Positions 52,391 through 62,229 are shown, counted from the stretch's first letter. The stretch is 64,000 bases of DNA from Ohtaekwangia sp036786105 (GCF_036786105.1 NZ_DAIQRQ010000005.1:62001-126000); one strand, 5' to 3'. Program-made: numbers and translations. The notes: generated by a model from the sequence alone, not told the origin.

Positions 52391-54265
52391 ATGGACTCAC
52401 GTACGATTAACAATGCTACGATCTTGCTGGTAGACGATCGTTCTGAAAACATTCTGGTGATGGAAGAACTGCTGGCCAAGGAAGGGCGAAAGTTTTTAAA
52501 AGCCAATGACGGTGATGAGGCACTCCGGCTCGCACTACGCAATGAGATTGATCTGATCATTCTCGATGTGCAGATGCCAGGCATGGATGGCTTCGAAGTG
52601 GCGGGTGTATTAAAGTCTAGAAGACAAACGAAAGATATACCGATCATTTTTGCCTCGGCTGTTAAGAAGGATAGTGAGTTTGTTATAAAGGGACTGGAAG
52701 AAGGAGCGATTGATTATTTATACAAGCCCCTGGACCCGGCCATTACGCGGGCAAAAGTAGATATACTTCTCACACTTCATCTGCAGAAGAAAGAGTTGAT
52801 CGAAAAGAACGCCAGGCTTGAGAAGTCGGATTTACTGATTAACAACTCGGCCGATATTATCGGTATCATCGATACCGAAAAATTGGGCTTTGAAGAAGTA
52901 AACCGTGCCTTTACCAAGATATTGGGATATGAGCCCGAGGAAGTCTATGGCACTTCGCTTGCCAAAATTATACATCCTGAGGATTTGAAATTTGTAGAAC
53001 AACAGCGGCAGCGTTATGATGATCGTCTTTCATTCGAAACACGCTCGTATACAAAGAGTAATAACCAACTGTGGCTGCAATGGAATATCGTGAACAAGGG
53101 TGATAAATGGTTCTTCAACGCGCGCGACATTACAACGGTGAAAGAAGCCGAACGCATACGCAACCTGCTCGCGATTATTGTGAAGCAGTCGCGCGATGCT
53201 ACCTATATACATAATCGTCACGGTGATATACTCTCCTGGAATGAAGGTGCCCAGCAAATGTACGGTTATACGGAGACAGAGGCACTCACTATGAAAATAT
53301 GGCACCTGATTCCGCACGACCTGCAGCAGGAAGCACAGAAGCTTACGCAATATGTACTGGAAGGCGAGCGCCTGGAATCGCACGAAACAAAACGCATCAC
53401 CAAGCATAGAAATATACTCGATGTACTGGTGTCGTCAGCACTGATCAATGACAGTAATGGAGAGCAGTCGGTGGCCGTTACAGAGCGCGATGTTACAAAG
53501 GAGAAGCAGGCAGGTGAGCAGATACGACAGCTAACCATACGACTGCAGAATAACATTATTCAGCTGGAAGCAGCGAACCAGGAGCTTGAATCGTTTTCCT
53601 ATTCCGTGTCGCACGATCTGCGTGCTCCGTTGCGGGCTGTGAGTGGCTATGCCAATATACTTGAAGAAAGCTACGCCAAAAACCTGGATGAGGAAGCGCG
53701 AACCGTGTTCGGTACGATTCAGCGAAATGTAAAGCGTATGGGGCAGCTCATAGACGATCTTCTCGATTTCTCCAGGCTTGGCCGTAATGAAGTGCCGAAG
53801 CTGCCGGTAAATATGATGCAGCTCGTGGAAAAGATAATTACCGAGATTAATCAAAGCACAAGCTACAAAGCCACCGTAAATATACATACGCTATTTCCTG
53901 CTCACGGCGACCAGGCCTTGCTGCGGCAAGTGTGGATAAACCTCATATCAAATGCAATCAAGTATTCTTCTAAATCAAATGAACCGTGGATTGAAATAGG
54001 GTCTATACAGGAAGAAGACGAAACTATATTTTATGTGAAGGATAACGGTGTGGGCTTTGACATGCGCTATGCTGATAAATTGTTTGGCGTATTCCAAAGG
54101 CTGCATGGCATTCGCGAGTTTGAAGGCACGGGCATCGGACTGGCTATTGTAAAACGAATTATATCCAAACATGGAGGCCGTGTATGGGCAGAAGCAGAAG
54201 TAAACAAGGGTGCTACATTCTACTTCTCTTTGCCCAATAAGGTGCCGGCCGCCAAAAACTGGTAG
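52391..54265 (+). CDS. REC-PAS-PAS histidine kinase
   Basis: A 624-residue protein; start at ATG 52391 (MDSRTINNATILLVDDRSEN), not at GTG 9 bp upstream. It begins with a receiver domain (about 5-120, phosphoacceptor Asp59 in ILDVQMPGMDG). Two PAS domains follow (about 148-260 and 265-375), then HisKA with His408 in VSHDLRAPLRAV and HATPase (about 500-615, DNGVGFD, GTGIGLAIV). The N-terminal receiver can take phosphate from the upstream hybrid kinase, making a two-kinase relay likely. No output regulator gene is adjacent. It converges on the STAS-like gene with 6 bp between stops. Confidence 0.92.
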   Translation: MDSRTINNATILLVDDRSENILVMEELLAKEGRKFLKANDGDEALRLALRNEIDLIILDVQMPGMDGFEVAGVLKSRRQTKDIPIIFASAVKKDSEFVIKGLEEGAIDYLYKPLDPAITRAKVDILLTLHLQKKELIEKNARLEKSDLLINNSADIIGIIDTEKLGFEEVNRAFTKILGYEPEEVYGTSLAKIIHPEDLKFVEQQRQRYDDRLSFETRSYTKSNNQLWLQWNIVNKGDKWFFNARDITTVKEAERIRNLLAIIVKQSRDATYIHNRHGDILSWNEGAQQMYGYTETEALTMKIWHLIPHDLQQEAQKLTQYVLEGERLESHETKRITKHRNILDVLVSSALINDSNGEQSVAVTERDVTKEKQAGEQIRQLTIRLQNNIIQLEAANQELESFSYSVSHDLRAPLRAVSGYANILEESYAKNLDEEARTVFGTIQRNVKRMGQLIDDLLDFSRLGRNEVPKLPVNMMQLVEKIITEINQSTSYKATVNIHTLFPAHGDQALLRQVWINLISNAIKYSSKSNEPWIEIGSIQEEDETIFYVKDNGVGFDMRYADKLFGVFQRLHGIREFEGTGIGLAIVKRIISKHGGRVWAEAEVNKGATFYFSLPNKVPAAKNW

Positions 54266-54271
54266 ATCTGC

Positions 54272-54652
54272 TCATGAAGCAAATTGCTGGAGATATTTGA
54301 GCGCTTCATCGCCATTCGTAAACAGACGTGTTGGCGTTGTAGGGCGGTTCAATCCCATATAAAAATTGCCAATAATCTTAGACATAGGGCTGTCCACAAG
54401 TACGGCAACTCCTTTGGTAAACGATGACCCTTCTTTTGCTAAATAATCGCGGGCTGCTTTATCAGCGCTTTTCAGGCCACGTATATCGCAATATACCGGG
54501 AAATCTGCTTTATTCTGAAACTGAATCCGGTCAGCTACAATTTTTTTGGCCGCTTCGTGATCAATCACCGTGTTGGGTTTGTAAACAAAGAACACAATGC
54601 CATTTTCAATCCAGAATCTGGCGTATTCATTTTCAAATTCTTTTTTCTCCAT
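54272..54652 (-). CDS. STAS/SpoIIAA-like protein (126 aa)
   Basis: A 126-residue protein with the alpha/beta pattern of small STAS-like proteins: ARFWIENGIVFFVYKPNTVID, ADFPVYCDIRGLKSADKAAR, GVAVLVDSPMSKIIGNFYMG, and the closing RLFTNGDEALKYLQQF. Similar to the protein at 34765 and to uncharacterised Bacteroidota families. It is next to a two-kinase pair, so a signalling role is possible. It is a single minus-strand gene. Confidence 0.72.
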   Translation of the reverse strand: MEKKEFENEYARFWIENGIVFFVYKPNTVIDHEAAKKIVADRIQFQNKADFPVYCDIRGLKSADKAARDYLAKEGSSFTKGVAVLVDSPMSKIIGNFYMGLNRPTTPTRLFTNGDEALKYLQQFAS

Positions 54653-54837
54653 AATATTTTAATACTTCTAATATAAGCGATTTGACCGATTTATACTATA
54701 AAACCAAGTCTTGTTGAAAAATTACCACATTCACCATAAACCGTTCGATATAATTGATACGGAAGTTACTATAGGCCGGGTACACTTATATATCATATAT
54801 TCTTGCTACAACATATTCACTATAAAAAAAATCCACT

Positions 54838-57285
54838 ATGGCTAAATTTAAACACAACAGTTTTCTGGATACCGTTGATGAAGTATTTACAGACGCTATA
54901 AAAAGTGGTGTGCTCCACTTGTATGCTGAAGATGATCAGTTTACCGGCAGACGTATTCGCATCGGTAATCGTGATCTTTTTCATTTTGGAACAACGGGCT
55001 ATCTGGGTCTTGAGCAGGACCCTCGATTAAAACGAGCGGCTATTGACGCAATACAGAAGTATGGAACACAATTTCCCCTTTCCAAATCGTACGTGTCGTT
55101 TGTATTATACCGTGCCCTGGAAGAAAGGCTTTTCGAAATGTACAACAACCCGATCGTTGTAACCAAGAATAGTACACTCGGTCACATCGGTGTTATACCT
55201 TGTGCAGTGCGTGATGAAGATGCGGTAATCATCGATCACCAGGCACACTGGAGCATGCACAATGCCTGCCAGTTGTTGAAGCCCCGCGGTATACCGGTGG
55301 AACTGATACGACACAATAACCTTGATATGCTGGAAGAGAAGATCAAAGAACTCAGGCGCAAATGCGATAAGATATGGTATATGGCCGATGGTATATATTC
55401 TATGTATGGCGATTGTGCACCTATACCGGAGCTTATGGAGCTTTACAAAAAGTATCCACAACTGCATCTCTACTTTGATGACGTGCACGGTATGAGCTGG
55501 GTGGGAAAGAATGGCACTGGGTATGTAATGGATCAATTGAAAACACTGCCTGAACGGGTATTGCTGTTTGGAACATTAAGTAAATCTTTCGGAGCCAGCG
55601 GTGCTGTGCTGGTTACCTCCAATGCTGAAATGCATCGCCGGATAAAAACGTTTGGAGGCCCGCTTACATTCTCTGCGCAACTGGAACCGGCTTCTGTTGC
55701 TGCAGCGTGTGCATCGGCCGATATACATTTATCCGATGAGATATATCGCATGCAGCAGGAGTTGCTGGACAATATACTATATTTTAATACAATGCTCAGC
55801 CGCACCGACCTGCCATTGCTGGAACGAAACAATTGCCCGGTGTTTTACATTGGAACAGGCATGCCTGTTACCGGTTATAATTTTGTAAACCGGCTTATGA
55901 ACGAAGGCTTTTTTGTGAATCTGGGTATATATCCCGGAGTGCCTGTAAAAAATACAGGCGTGCGCCTTACCATTTCGCGGCACAACCAGCGCGAAGAGAT
56001 GAAGGCGCTGGTAGAAGCCATGGTATATCATTACCCTAAGGCACTTGCCGAAACAGAAACCACTTTGAACAAAGTAAGAAGGGCATTCCACATGCCTGTT
56101 GCTGAGAAATCGAAAGACATGGCTGTAGTGCGTAAAGATATGATAGTGCAATATGAAACATCCATTAGTGCCATTGATAAAGCGTATTGGAACCAGTGGA
56201 TGGGAAAGAAGAGTGTATTCGATTGGGATGGCCTTAATTTTCTGGAACAGGTTTTTCAAAATAATGAGAAGCCTGAGCATAACTGGTCCTTCCATTATTT
56301 TATAGTACGCGATAAACAAGCCAATACATTGATCGTGACATTCTTTTGCCAGGCACGCTGGAAGGATGATATGCTGGCACCCGCCAGTGTATCGCGGCAA
56401 CTTGAAGAGAAGCGCTTGCAGGAGCCATACTATTTAACATCGTCAGTGCTTGGTATGGGATCACTCTTTACAGAAGGTGATCATTGCTATATCAATCGCG
56501 ACTTTCCTGCCTGGAACGATGCTTTGCGTGTGCTGCTGGATTCTGTGGAAACACTGGATGATACATTGCAAACCTCTATGATTGTGCTCCGCGATTTCAA
56601 GCCGGATGAAGTGCTCAATGAGTTCTTTCACAACCAGGGATTTATTAAAGTAGATATGCCCGAATCCTGTATCCTGGAAAATATGGAATGGAAAACCCAC
56701 GATGAATACCTGAGTACGCTCTCTGCACGCTCACGTAAGCATTTTAAAAACGATATAAAGCCTTACGAACAATATTTTGAAGTAGTATGCAAACAGACCG
56801 CTGATATGGAGGAGCTTAGACACTTTTATGCGTTGTACGAGAATGTGCGCACGCGAAACTTTGATTTGAACACTTTTACTTTTCCCGAGAAGCTTTTTAT
56901 AAGTATGGCGCAAAACCCGCAATGGGAATTTATAGCATTGTATTTGAAAGAGGAATATGACCCGCGTCCCGAACGCAAAGCGGTTGGTGTTATGTTCTGC
57001 TATAAGAATCTGGAGTATACGTATGTGCCGTCTTTCATTGGCATGGACTATGAGTACATTCAGCAATACCAGATATATCGTCAGTTACTGTATCAGACTA
57101 TTGTTCGCGCCCATGCGCTGAATTTTCATAAAGTAGATTTTGGTATGACAGCGGCGTTCGAAAAGAAAAAAGTAGGCGCTACAATAATACCCAAAGTAGC
57201 CTATGTGCAGCCTAAGGATAATTTCTCATTCGAACTGATCAGCGGCATGCAGAACCAACTGATTGGGCAAGTAACTCCAAAATAG
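54838..57285 (+). CDS. Bifunctional alpha-oxoamine synthase-like / GNAT fusion protein
   Basis: An 815-residue fusion. Residues 1-420 are a class II aminotransferase-fold domain of the alpha-oxoamine synthase group, like AONS and serine palmitoyltransferase: GTTGYLGLEQDPRLKRAAI, DDVHGMSWVGKNGTG, and the PLP-lysine motif GTLSKSFGASGAV with Lys249. Residues about 590-815 form a GNAT-like acyltransferase domain (SRKHFKNDIKPYEQYFEVV, AVGVMFCYKNLEYTYVPSFI, HKVDFGMTAAFEKKKVGA). Oxoamine synthases join an amino acid to an acyl-CoA; relatives in this phylum include cysteate acyltransferases for sulfonolipids and sphingolipid enzymes. The substrate is unknown. Confidence 0.82.
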   Translation: MAKFKHNSFLDTVDEVFTDAIKSGVLHLYAEDDQFTGRRIRIGNRDLFHFGTTGYLGLEQDPRLKRAAIDAIQKYGTQFPLSKSYVSFVLYRALEERLFEMYNNPIVVTKNSTLGHIGVIPCAVRDEDAVIIDHQAHWSMHNACQLLKPRGIPVELIRHNNLDMLEEKIKELRRKCDKIWYMADGIYSMYGDCAPIPELMELYKKYPQLHLYFDDVHGMSWVGKNGTGYVMDQLKTLPERVLLFGTLSKSFGASGAVLVTSNAEMHRRIKTFGGPLTFSAQLEPASVAAACASADIHLSDEIYRMQQELLDNILYFNTMLSRTDLPLLERNNCPVFYIGTGMPVTGYNFVNRLMNEGFFVNLGIYPGVPVKNTGVRLTISRHNQREEMKALVEAMVYHYPKALAETETTLNKVRRAFHMPVAEKSKDMAVVRKDMIVQYETSISAIDKAYWNQWMGKKSVFDWDGLNFLEQVFQNNEKPEHNWSFHYFIVRDKQANTLIVTFFCQARWKDDMLAPASVSRQLEEKRLQEPYYLTSSVLGMGSLFTEGDHCYINRDFPAWNDALRVLLDSVETLDDTLQTSMIVLRDFKPDEVLNEFFHNQGFIKVDMPESCILENMEWKTHDEYLSTLSARSRKHFKNDIKPYEQYFEVVCKQTADMEELRHFYALYENVRTRNFDLNTFTFPEKLFISMAQNPQWEFIALYLKEEYDPRPERKAVGVMFCYKNLEYTYVPSFIGMDYEYIQQYQIYRQLLYQTIVRAHALNFHKVDFGMTAAFEKKKVGATIIPKVAYVQPKDNFSFELISGMQNQLIGQVTPK

Positions 57286-57364
57286 GATATAATACATTGT
57301 AATTGGGTAAAACGCACGGTACACGAGCATCAATATAAATGTAAGTGAAGTAAACCTGGATGGA

Positions 57365-57393
57365 TTATGGCTGGTATACATTGCCAGCCATAA
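57365..57393 (+). terminator. Hairpin after the oxoamine synthase gene
   Basis: TTATGGCTGG (57365-57374) with CCAGCCATAA (57384-57393) form a 10-bp stem, loop 9 nt. A and T rich sequence follows but no clean T run. It lies 80 bp past the stop codon and 79 bp before the fucosidase start. Confidence 0.5.
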
Positions 57394-57471
57394 CTCAAAA
57401 TATTTTCATGGTCTTTAATAGAATGTTTGTAATTTGTAGTTGTAACATACTATTTAACCCAATTCCATTCT

Positions 57472-58878
57472 ATGAACCTGCAGCAATGGGTGAGATATAG
57501 CCTCGCCATAATATTTTGTCTTACATCAGGTATACTTACATGTGCACAGAAGCAGGATGCAAAGCCCCTGGCGCAATTGCAACAGGACTTTGTTGACCTT
57601 CGCTTTGGTATGTTCATTCATTTCAACATTCCTACATTCATGGATTACGACTGGGCTGATCCGGATGCATCTCCTGCTATATTTAATCCAACCAAGTTGA
57701 ATTGTGATCAATGGGCAAAGGCTGCCAAGGCTGCCAACATGCAATACGGTTGCCTTACTACCAAGCACCACAGCGGGTTTTGTATCTGGGATACCAAAAC
57801 AACAGACTATAATGTAATGAACAGTCCGTTGAAGAAAGATGTCGTGCGCGAGTATGTTAACGCCTTTCGTGCCAATGGACTCAAGGTAATGTTGTATTTC
57901 TCGATTCTCGATACGCATCATAAATTGCGTCCGCATCAGATAACACACAATCATATTGATCTTGTAAAGAAGCAGCTTACTGAATTGTTAACGAACTACG
58001 GAGAGATCACAGCACTCATCATTGATGGTTGGGATGCTCCCTGGTCGCGCATCTCCTACGATGACGTACCGTTTGAGGAAATATACTCCCTCATTAAATC
58101 CATTCAACCGAATTGCCTGGTAATGGACCTCAATGCTGCCAAGTATCCTGCGGAAGCATTGTATTATACCGACATAAAATCGTATGAGCAAGGTGCAGGG
58201 CAGCATATTTCAAAGGAGTCTAATCGCCTGCCGGCATTGTCATGTTTGCCTATCAACCAGAACTGGTTTTGGAAACCCCGATTTCCAAAAGAACCTGTAA
58301 AAGATCCGGTAAAAATGGTGAATGAAAATATTGTACCGTTCAACAATGCCTATTGTAATTTTATTCTCAATGTAGCACCTAACCGTGACGGGCTTATCGA
58401 TGACAATGCGCTGATTGCTTTGAAGGAAATTGGCAAGTTATGGAAACCGCAGGGAGCAGTGGGCAAACTACCTGTTGGAGAAGCGCCCATCATTTCTTCC
58501 AATGTCGCGAAGCATCAACCAACGTTTAGCAGTTGGAGCGATGATATGTGGATTATGGATTTTGCCAACGATGACGATTTTTCTACTGCCTGGTTATCTA
58601 ACCCCACGGTGAAACAACCCTGGCTGGAAATTGTGCTTGACCGTGAGAAACCTTTCAATGCCGTCAGCATCATGGAATCGGCACCCCGGGTCAAAAAGTA
58701 TCACATCCAGTATTTCAGCAACGGCAACTGGAAGCCATTGTTAAGCAGCGATAGCAAGGGCAAATTCAACCTGCATCGTTTCGATCGCATCTGGGCCGAT
58801 CGGATTCGGATAACATTTGATGAGTTTAGTGAGCCACCTTTTATTGCTGAAATCGGCGTGTATAATGAGAAGCGGTAG
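57472..58878 (+). CDS. Alpha-L-fucosidase (GH29) with C-terminal F5/8-type domain
   Basis: A 468-residue glycosidase with signal peptide (SLAIIFCLTSGILTCAQ). The GH29 barrel (about 35-330) includes DLRFGMFIHFNIPTFMDYDW, CLTTKHHSGFCIWDTKTTDYN and the probable nucleophile Asp185 in ALIIDGWDAPW. NFILNVAPNRDGLIDD closes the barrel. Residues about 345-465 resemble a discoidin-like carbohydrate-binding domain. It removes alpha-linked L-fucose from glycans, in the periplasm or outside the cell. Confidence 0.9.
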   Translation: MNLQQWVRYSLAIIFCLTSGILTCAQKQDAKPLAQLQQDFVDLRFGMFIHFNIPTFMDYDWADPDASPAIFNPTKLNCDQWAKAAKAANMQYGCLTTKHHSGFCIWDTKTTDYNVMNSPLKKDVVREYVNAFRANGLKVMLYFSILDTHHKLRPHQITHNHIDLVKKQLTELLTNYGEITALIIDGWDAPWSRISYDDVPFEEIYSLIKSIQPNCLVMDLNAAKYPAEALYYTDIKSYEQGAGQHISKESNRLPALSCLPINQNWFWKPRFPKEPVKDPVKMVNENIVPFNNAYCNFILNVAPNRDGLIDDNALIALKEIGKLWKPQGAVGKLPVGEAPIISSNVAKHQPTFSSWSDDMWIMDFANDDDFSTAWLSNPTVKQPWLEIVLDREKPFNAVSIMESAPRVKKYHIQYFSNGNWKPLLSSDSKGKFNLHRFDRIWADRIRITFDEFSEPPFIAEIGVYNEKR

Positions 58879-59080
58879 TTGATAAGAGCTTCCCTGGCGC
58901 AGCAGTGTGCCAGATGGTGTTGAGGATAGCGGTCTACAAGCCGCTCTATGCAGATGTAAAAAGGGTATGAGGTACTGGTAATTTTTTATAAATTAAGAGA
59001 CAGCATCCCTTTATAGGCGCAGGCATAAATATTAAGCTTGATGCCTTTCCAATTATATATCAACATCAAAATTTCTGCGT

Positions 59081-59689
59081 ATGGGTACCCGACTATTGCT
59101 ATTGCTCCTTACGGTTGTCATAGTCATGCTCCATGGTTGCCACGGTGACCCGGATACGACTACAAACAGCGAAATGAAAACGATCATGCAAGGCATGTCA
59201 AATGAAATGAATGCTATGACCATGACAGGTGATGTAGACCGTGACTTTGCCAGTATGATGAAGTTGCATCACCAGGGCGCTATAACCATGGCCAACAAGC
59301 TACTGGAAAAGGGCAGCTCAGCAGAGTTGAAGAAAATGGCGCGGCAGATGATCGACAAGCAAACGGCAGAGATTGCCCGCCTGGATACTTTCCTCTTAAA
59401 CAACAACGTCAGGATTTCGGATAAAGGTGCTGCACTTGATGCCGATATGAAGGAAGCGCTCGACCGAATGGATAGAAATGCCGAATCGCAATCCCTTAAA
59501 GGAAATATTGATAGCGATTTTGCAACGTTGATGATCATGCATCATGCAAGTGCTTTGGAAATGGCCAACGCCTTTTTGAAATATAGCGATCAACCCGGGC
59601 TAAGAGAAATGGCCTCTGTTATGATTGTAGATCAAAGTGAGGAAATAGATGCGCTGCGAAACTGGCTTGTCAACAATCGGCAATTCTGA
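59081..59689 (+). CDS. DUF305 lipoprotein (two DUF305 units)
   Basis: A 202-residue lipoprotein (LLLLLLTVVIVMLHGCHG, lipidated Cys20). It contains two ferritin-like helix pairs of DUF305: DRDFASMMKLHHQGAITMANK with a following KKMARQMIDKQTAEIARL, and DSDFATLMIMHHASALEMANA with REMASVMIVDQSEEIDALRN. Each carries the (M/I)HH motif. Members are often near copper or silver resistance genes; none is seen here, so metal binding is only possible. Single gene. Confidence 0.85.
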   Translation: MGTRLLLLLLTVVIVMLHGCHGDPDTTTNSEMKTIMQGMSNEMNAMTMTGDVDRDFASMMKLHHQGAITMANKLLEKGSSAELKKMARQMIDKQTAEIARLDTFLLNNNVRISDKGAALDADMKEALDRMDRNAESQSLKGNIDSDFATLMIMHHASALEMANAFLKYSDQPGLREMASVMIVDQSEEIDALRNWLVNNRQF

Positions 59690-59863
59690 GATAATCGGTT
59701 TGGTACAGTATGCGCGTAACCTTCAATAGAGGTATACTTCACAGAAAATCACCAATAAGACGTTAGGTTAAGCCGATAAATATAGCCTGATATATAGCAT
59801 TTTGCTAAACACATCATAAACGCTTTAATTCATGTGTTTATTGATCATGTTACGTTAGGCTAT

Positions 59864-61375
59864 ATGAGTTTAGAGAGAGTAAAGAAGTTACTTAGACAGA
59901 AGGAAAGTATTCGTCTTGAATTTAAGGAGTCAAAAAGTGATTTGCCTGCAAATCTTTTTGAAACAATTTGTTCAATGCTGAACCGCGAAGGTGGCGATAT
60001 ACTTTTAGGTGTTTCGGATAACCGTACTGTTAAGGGGATCGAAAGTGATTTTCTGGAAAATATTACGGCAAGTCTGGTAGCGCTTTCCAATAATCCAAAC
60101 AAGCTGGATCCACCCTTTATCTTGTTTCCAAAAATATATACATTGAAAGGTAAGCCAGTTATTCATGTACAGGTTCCTGAAAGTTCACAAGTGCATAGAA
60201 CAGCGTCTCTGGTTTACGATCGTAGCAATGATGGTGATTTTAAGGTAACACGACCCCAACAGATTGCTGAAATATATAACCGGAAGCGAATGCACTATAC
60301 GGAAGGAATCGTATACCCTGGTCTTGGATTTAGTGATTTCAAGCCAGAGTTATTCCTGAAGATTCGAAATCTTATTTCCAGCCATAATCCATCGCATCCG
60401 TGGCTGGCCGTTGATGATGATACCATGCTGCGGATGGCTGGCTTGTGGAAACGCGATCATCATTCAAACAAAGAAGGCTATACACTGGCGGCTGCGCTTT
60501 TGCTGGGGAAAGACGAAGTTATACAAAGTATTTTGCCACACTATAAGGTCGATGTATTGGTTCGCAGGGTTGACTTGTTGCGATATGATGATCGGGAATA
60601 TATTCAGACTAATCTTATAGATGCCTACGATCAATTGATGGCTTTTGTGAACAAACATCTTCCTGATAAATTCTACATGGAGGGCGACCAGCGCATTAGC
60701 TTGCGCACTAAAATATTTAGGGAAGTTATAGCCAATCTCATTGTTCATAGAGAATATACTAACGGCTACCCTGCAACATTTATCATTTATAGTGATCGCG
60801 TAGAAACGGAGAATGCTAACAATCCGCATGGTGAAGGGCCTATTGACTCTGACAACTTCACACCGTTTCCAAAGAATCCTTCCATTGCTAAGTTCTTTAT
60901 TCAGTTGGGTCGTGTAGAAGAGTTGGGATCAGGTGTGTTAAACGTGAACCGTTTTTTGGAGCAATATGCTCCCGGAAAGAAGCCGCAGTTTGTAGAGGGA
61001 ACGACTTTTAAAACAGTTCTTCCACTGGATGATACTTTAGCGGATGCCAATACGCTCTCGGAAGAAGATATACACGAGGTGGTAAAGCGAGCTTTAAGTG
61101 ATGGTAATGATGGTGTAAATGATGGTGTAAATGATGGTGTAAATGATGGTGTAAAAAAACAACTGATAGCTGTAGTCGAGGCCATCGTGAAAAGACCAGG
61201 CATAAGAGCTGATGAAATTGCCAAAGCTATAAAGAAAGCAAAGCCAACCGCAGAAAGGTATATTAAAAGACTACGGGATGCCCACGTAATTGAGTTTAAA
61301 GGTGCGCCTAAAACAGGTGGATATTTTGTTACGATGAAGATCAACAGAAAATTGAAAAGACGATCATTGAAGTAA
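59864..61375 (+). CDS. AlbA_2/Schlafen-type ATP-binding regulator with NDGV repeat
   Basis: A 503-residue protein; start at ATG 59864 (MSLERVKKLLRQKESIRLEF), preferred to a GTG 30 bp upstream. Residues about 1-130 form an AlbA_2/Schlafen-like domain (RLEFKESKSDLPANLFETICS, GGDILLGVSDNRTVKGIES). Residues about 270-390 resemble the HATPase_c_4-like domain (FREVIANLIVHREYTNGYPAT, FIQLGRVEELGSGVLNVNRF). A (NDGV)n linker encoded by 12-bp repeats at 61106-61153 precedes a C-terminal winged helix (AVVEAIVKRPGIRADEIAKAI). This order is typical of DNA-binding transcriptional regulators of this group; target unknown. Confidence 0.85.
   Translation: MSLERVKKLLRQKESIRLEFKESKSDLPANLFETICSMLNREGGDILLGVSDNRTVKGIESDFLENITASLVALSNNPNKLDPPFILFPKIYTLKGKPVIHVQVPESSQVHRTASLVYDRSNDGDFKVTRPQQIAEIYNRKRMHYTEGIVYPGLGFSDFKPELFLKIRNLISSHNPSHPWLAVDDDTMLRMAGLWKRDHHSNKEGYTLAAALLLGKDEVIQSILPHYKVDVLVRRVDLLRYDDREYIQTNLIDAYDQLMAFVNKHLPDKFYMEGDQRISLRTKIFREVIANLIVHREYTNGYPATFIIYSDRVETENANNPHGEGPIDSDNFTPFPKNPSIAKFFIQLGRVEELGSGVLNVNRFLEQYAPGKKPQFVEGTTFKTVLPLDDTLADANTLSEEDIHEVVKRALSDGNDGVNDGVNDGVNDGVKKQLIAVVEAIVKRPGIRADEIAKAIKKAKPTAERYIKRLRDAHVIEFKGAPKTGGYFVTMKINRKLKRRSLK
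61106..61153 (+). repeat. In-frame tandem repeat, 4 x AATGATGGTGTA
   Basis: Four perfect copies of a 12-bp unit encode the peptide repeat NDGV between the HATPase-like part and the winged helix of the regulator above. A partial fifth unit precedes it. Copy-number change would vary the linker length by 4 residues without shifting the frame. Confidence 0.9.
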
Positions 61376-61437
61376 ATTCACTCAGGCATTTAATCGTACG
61401 TGGATTGAATAACGATCTGCATTTTAGTTTTACACCA

Positions 61438-62097
61438 TCACTTGTACTTTGCCAGTTCAATAATATCATTTCCCTCCAGTACTTGCTTGTTATAGCCGAT
61501 CCTGGCGCAGTTTATCAATGCCTGTGATAATTCCTGCAGTGTACAGAATCCGGAAGGATACAGTGCACGGCCGATCGGAAACATCCAAAGTATATATTTG
61601 TAAAAGCTGTGTACGCGATTGAGCCCTTTTATAGGTTTGATAAATCCCGGACGTAATGCATATACTTGCCGGAAGGGGAGTTTCATCAGATCATTCTCTG
61701 TTTTTCCCTTTACACGGGCCCACATACTTCTGCCTTTTTCGCTGCTGTCGGTTCCGGCTCCTGAAATATAGCAGAATACCATGTTGGGATTGAGCCTGCT
61801 TAATGTAGTAGCTACATGCAGTGTTAGTGTATGGGTAACCCGGAAATAATCGGTCTCTTTCATTCCCACCGAAGAAACTCCCAGACAAAAGAAACAGGCG
61901 TCATATCCGGAGAGATGATTTTGTATAGCTGACAAATTATAGAAATCTGCATGGATAATTTCTTTCAAGTTGGGGTGCGATATATCTGAAGGCTTACGAT
62001 TTATCACCAGCACCTGTTCTATATCCGGGTGTTGCAAACATTCGTGTACAACACCTTCGCCTACCATGCCGGTAGCACCTGTTACTATTACGCGCAT
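61438..62097 (-). CDS. NAD(P)-binding SDR-like protein (219 aa)
   Basis: A 219-residue atypical short-chain dehydrogenase. The N-terminal dinucleotide motif is TGATGMVGEGVVHE. CFFCLGVSSVGMKETDYF and CYISGAGTDSSEKGRSMWAR follow; the normal Tyr-Lys pair is weakly formed (WARVKGKTENDL), as in HSCARG/NmrA-like SDRs. The reaction is unknown. Single minus-strand gene. Confidence 0.82.
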   Translation of the reverse strand: MRVIVTGATGMVGEGVVHECLQHPDIEQVLVINRKPSDISHPNLKEIIHADFYNLSAIQNHLSGYDACFFCLGVSSVGMKETDYFRVTHTLTLHVATTLSRLNPNMVFCYISGAGTDSSEKGRSMWARVKGKTENDLMKLPFRQVYALRPGFIKPIKGLNRVHSFYKYILWMFPIGRALYPSGFCTLQELSQALINCARIGYNKQVLEGNDIIELAKYK

Positions 62098-62229
62098 TGT
62101 TATATTTCTAAGTGGTTATAGGTAAAAGTAAAGAATCAGCAATAATTGCCGAAGATTTGATTTTTTAAAGTGCTGAAGAACACAATAAATTAATGGTATA
62201 GCGACTGCTATAACTATAGTTTGTTACGA

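Noticed and set aside
61106..61153. Phase-variation switch by tandem repeat
   Set aside because: The 12-bp unit keeps the reading frame, so copy change cannot switch the gene off.
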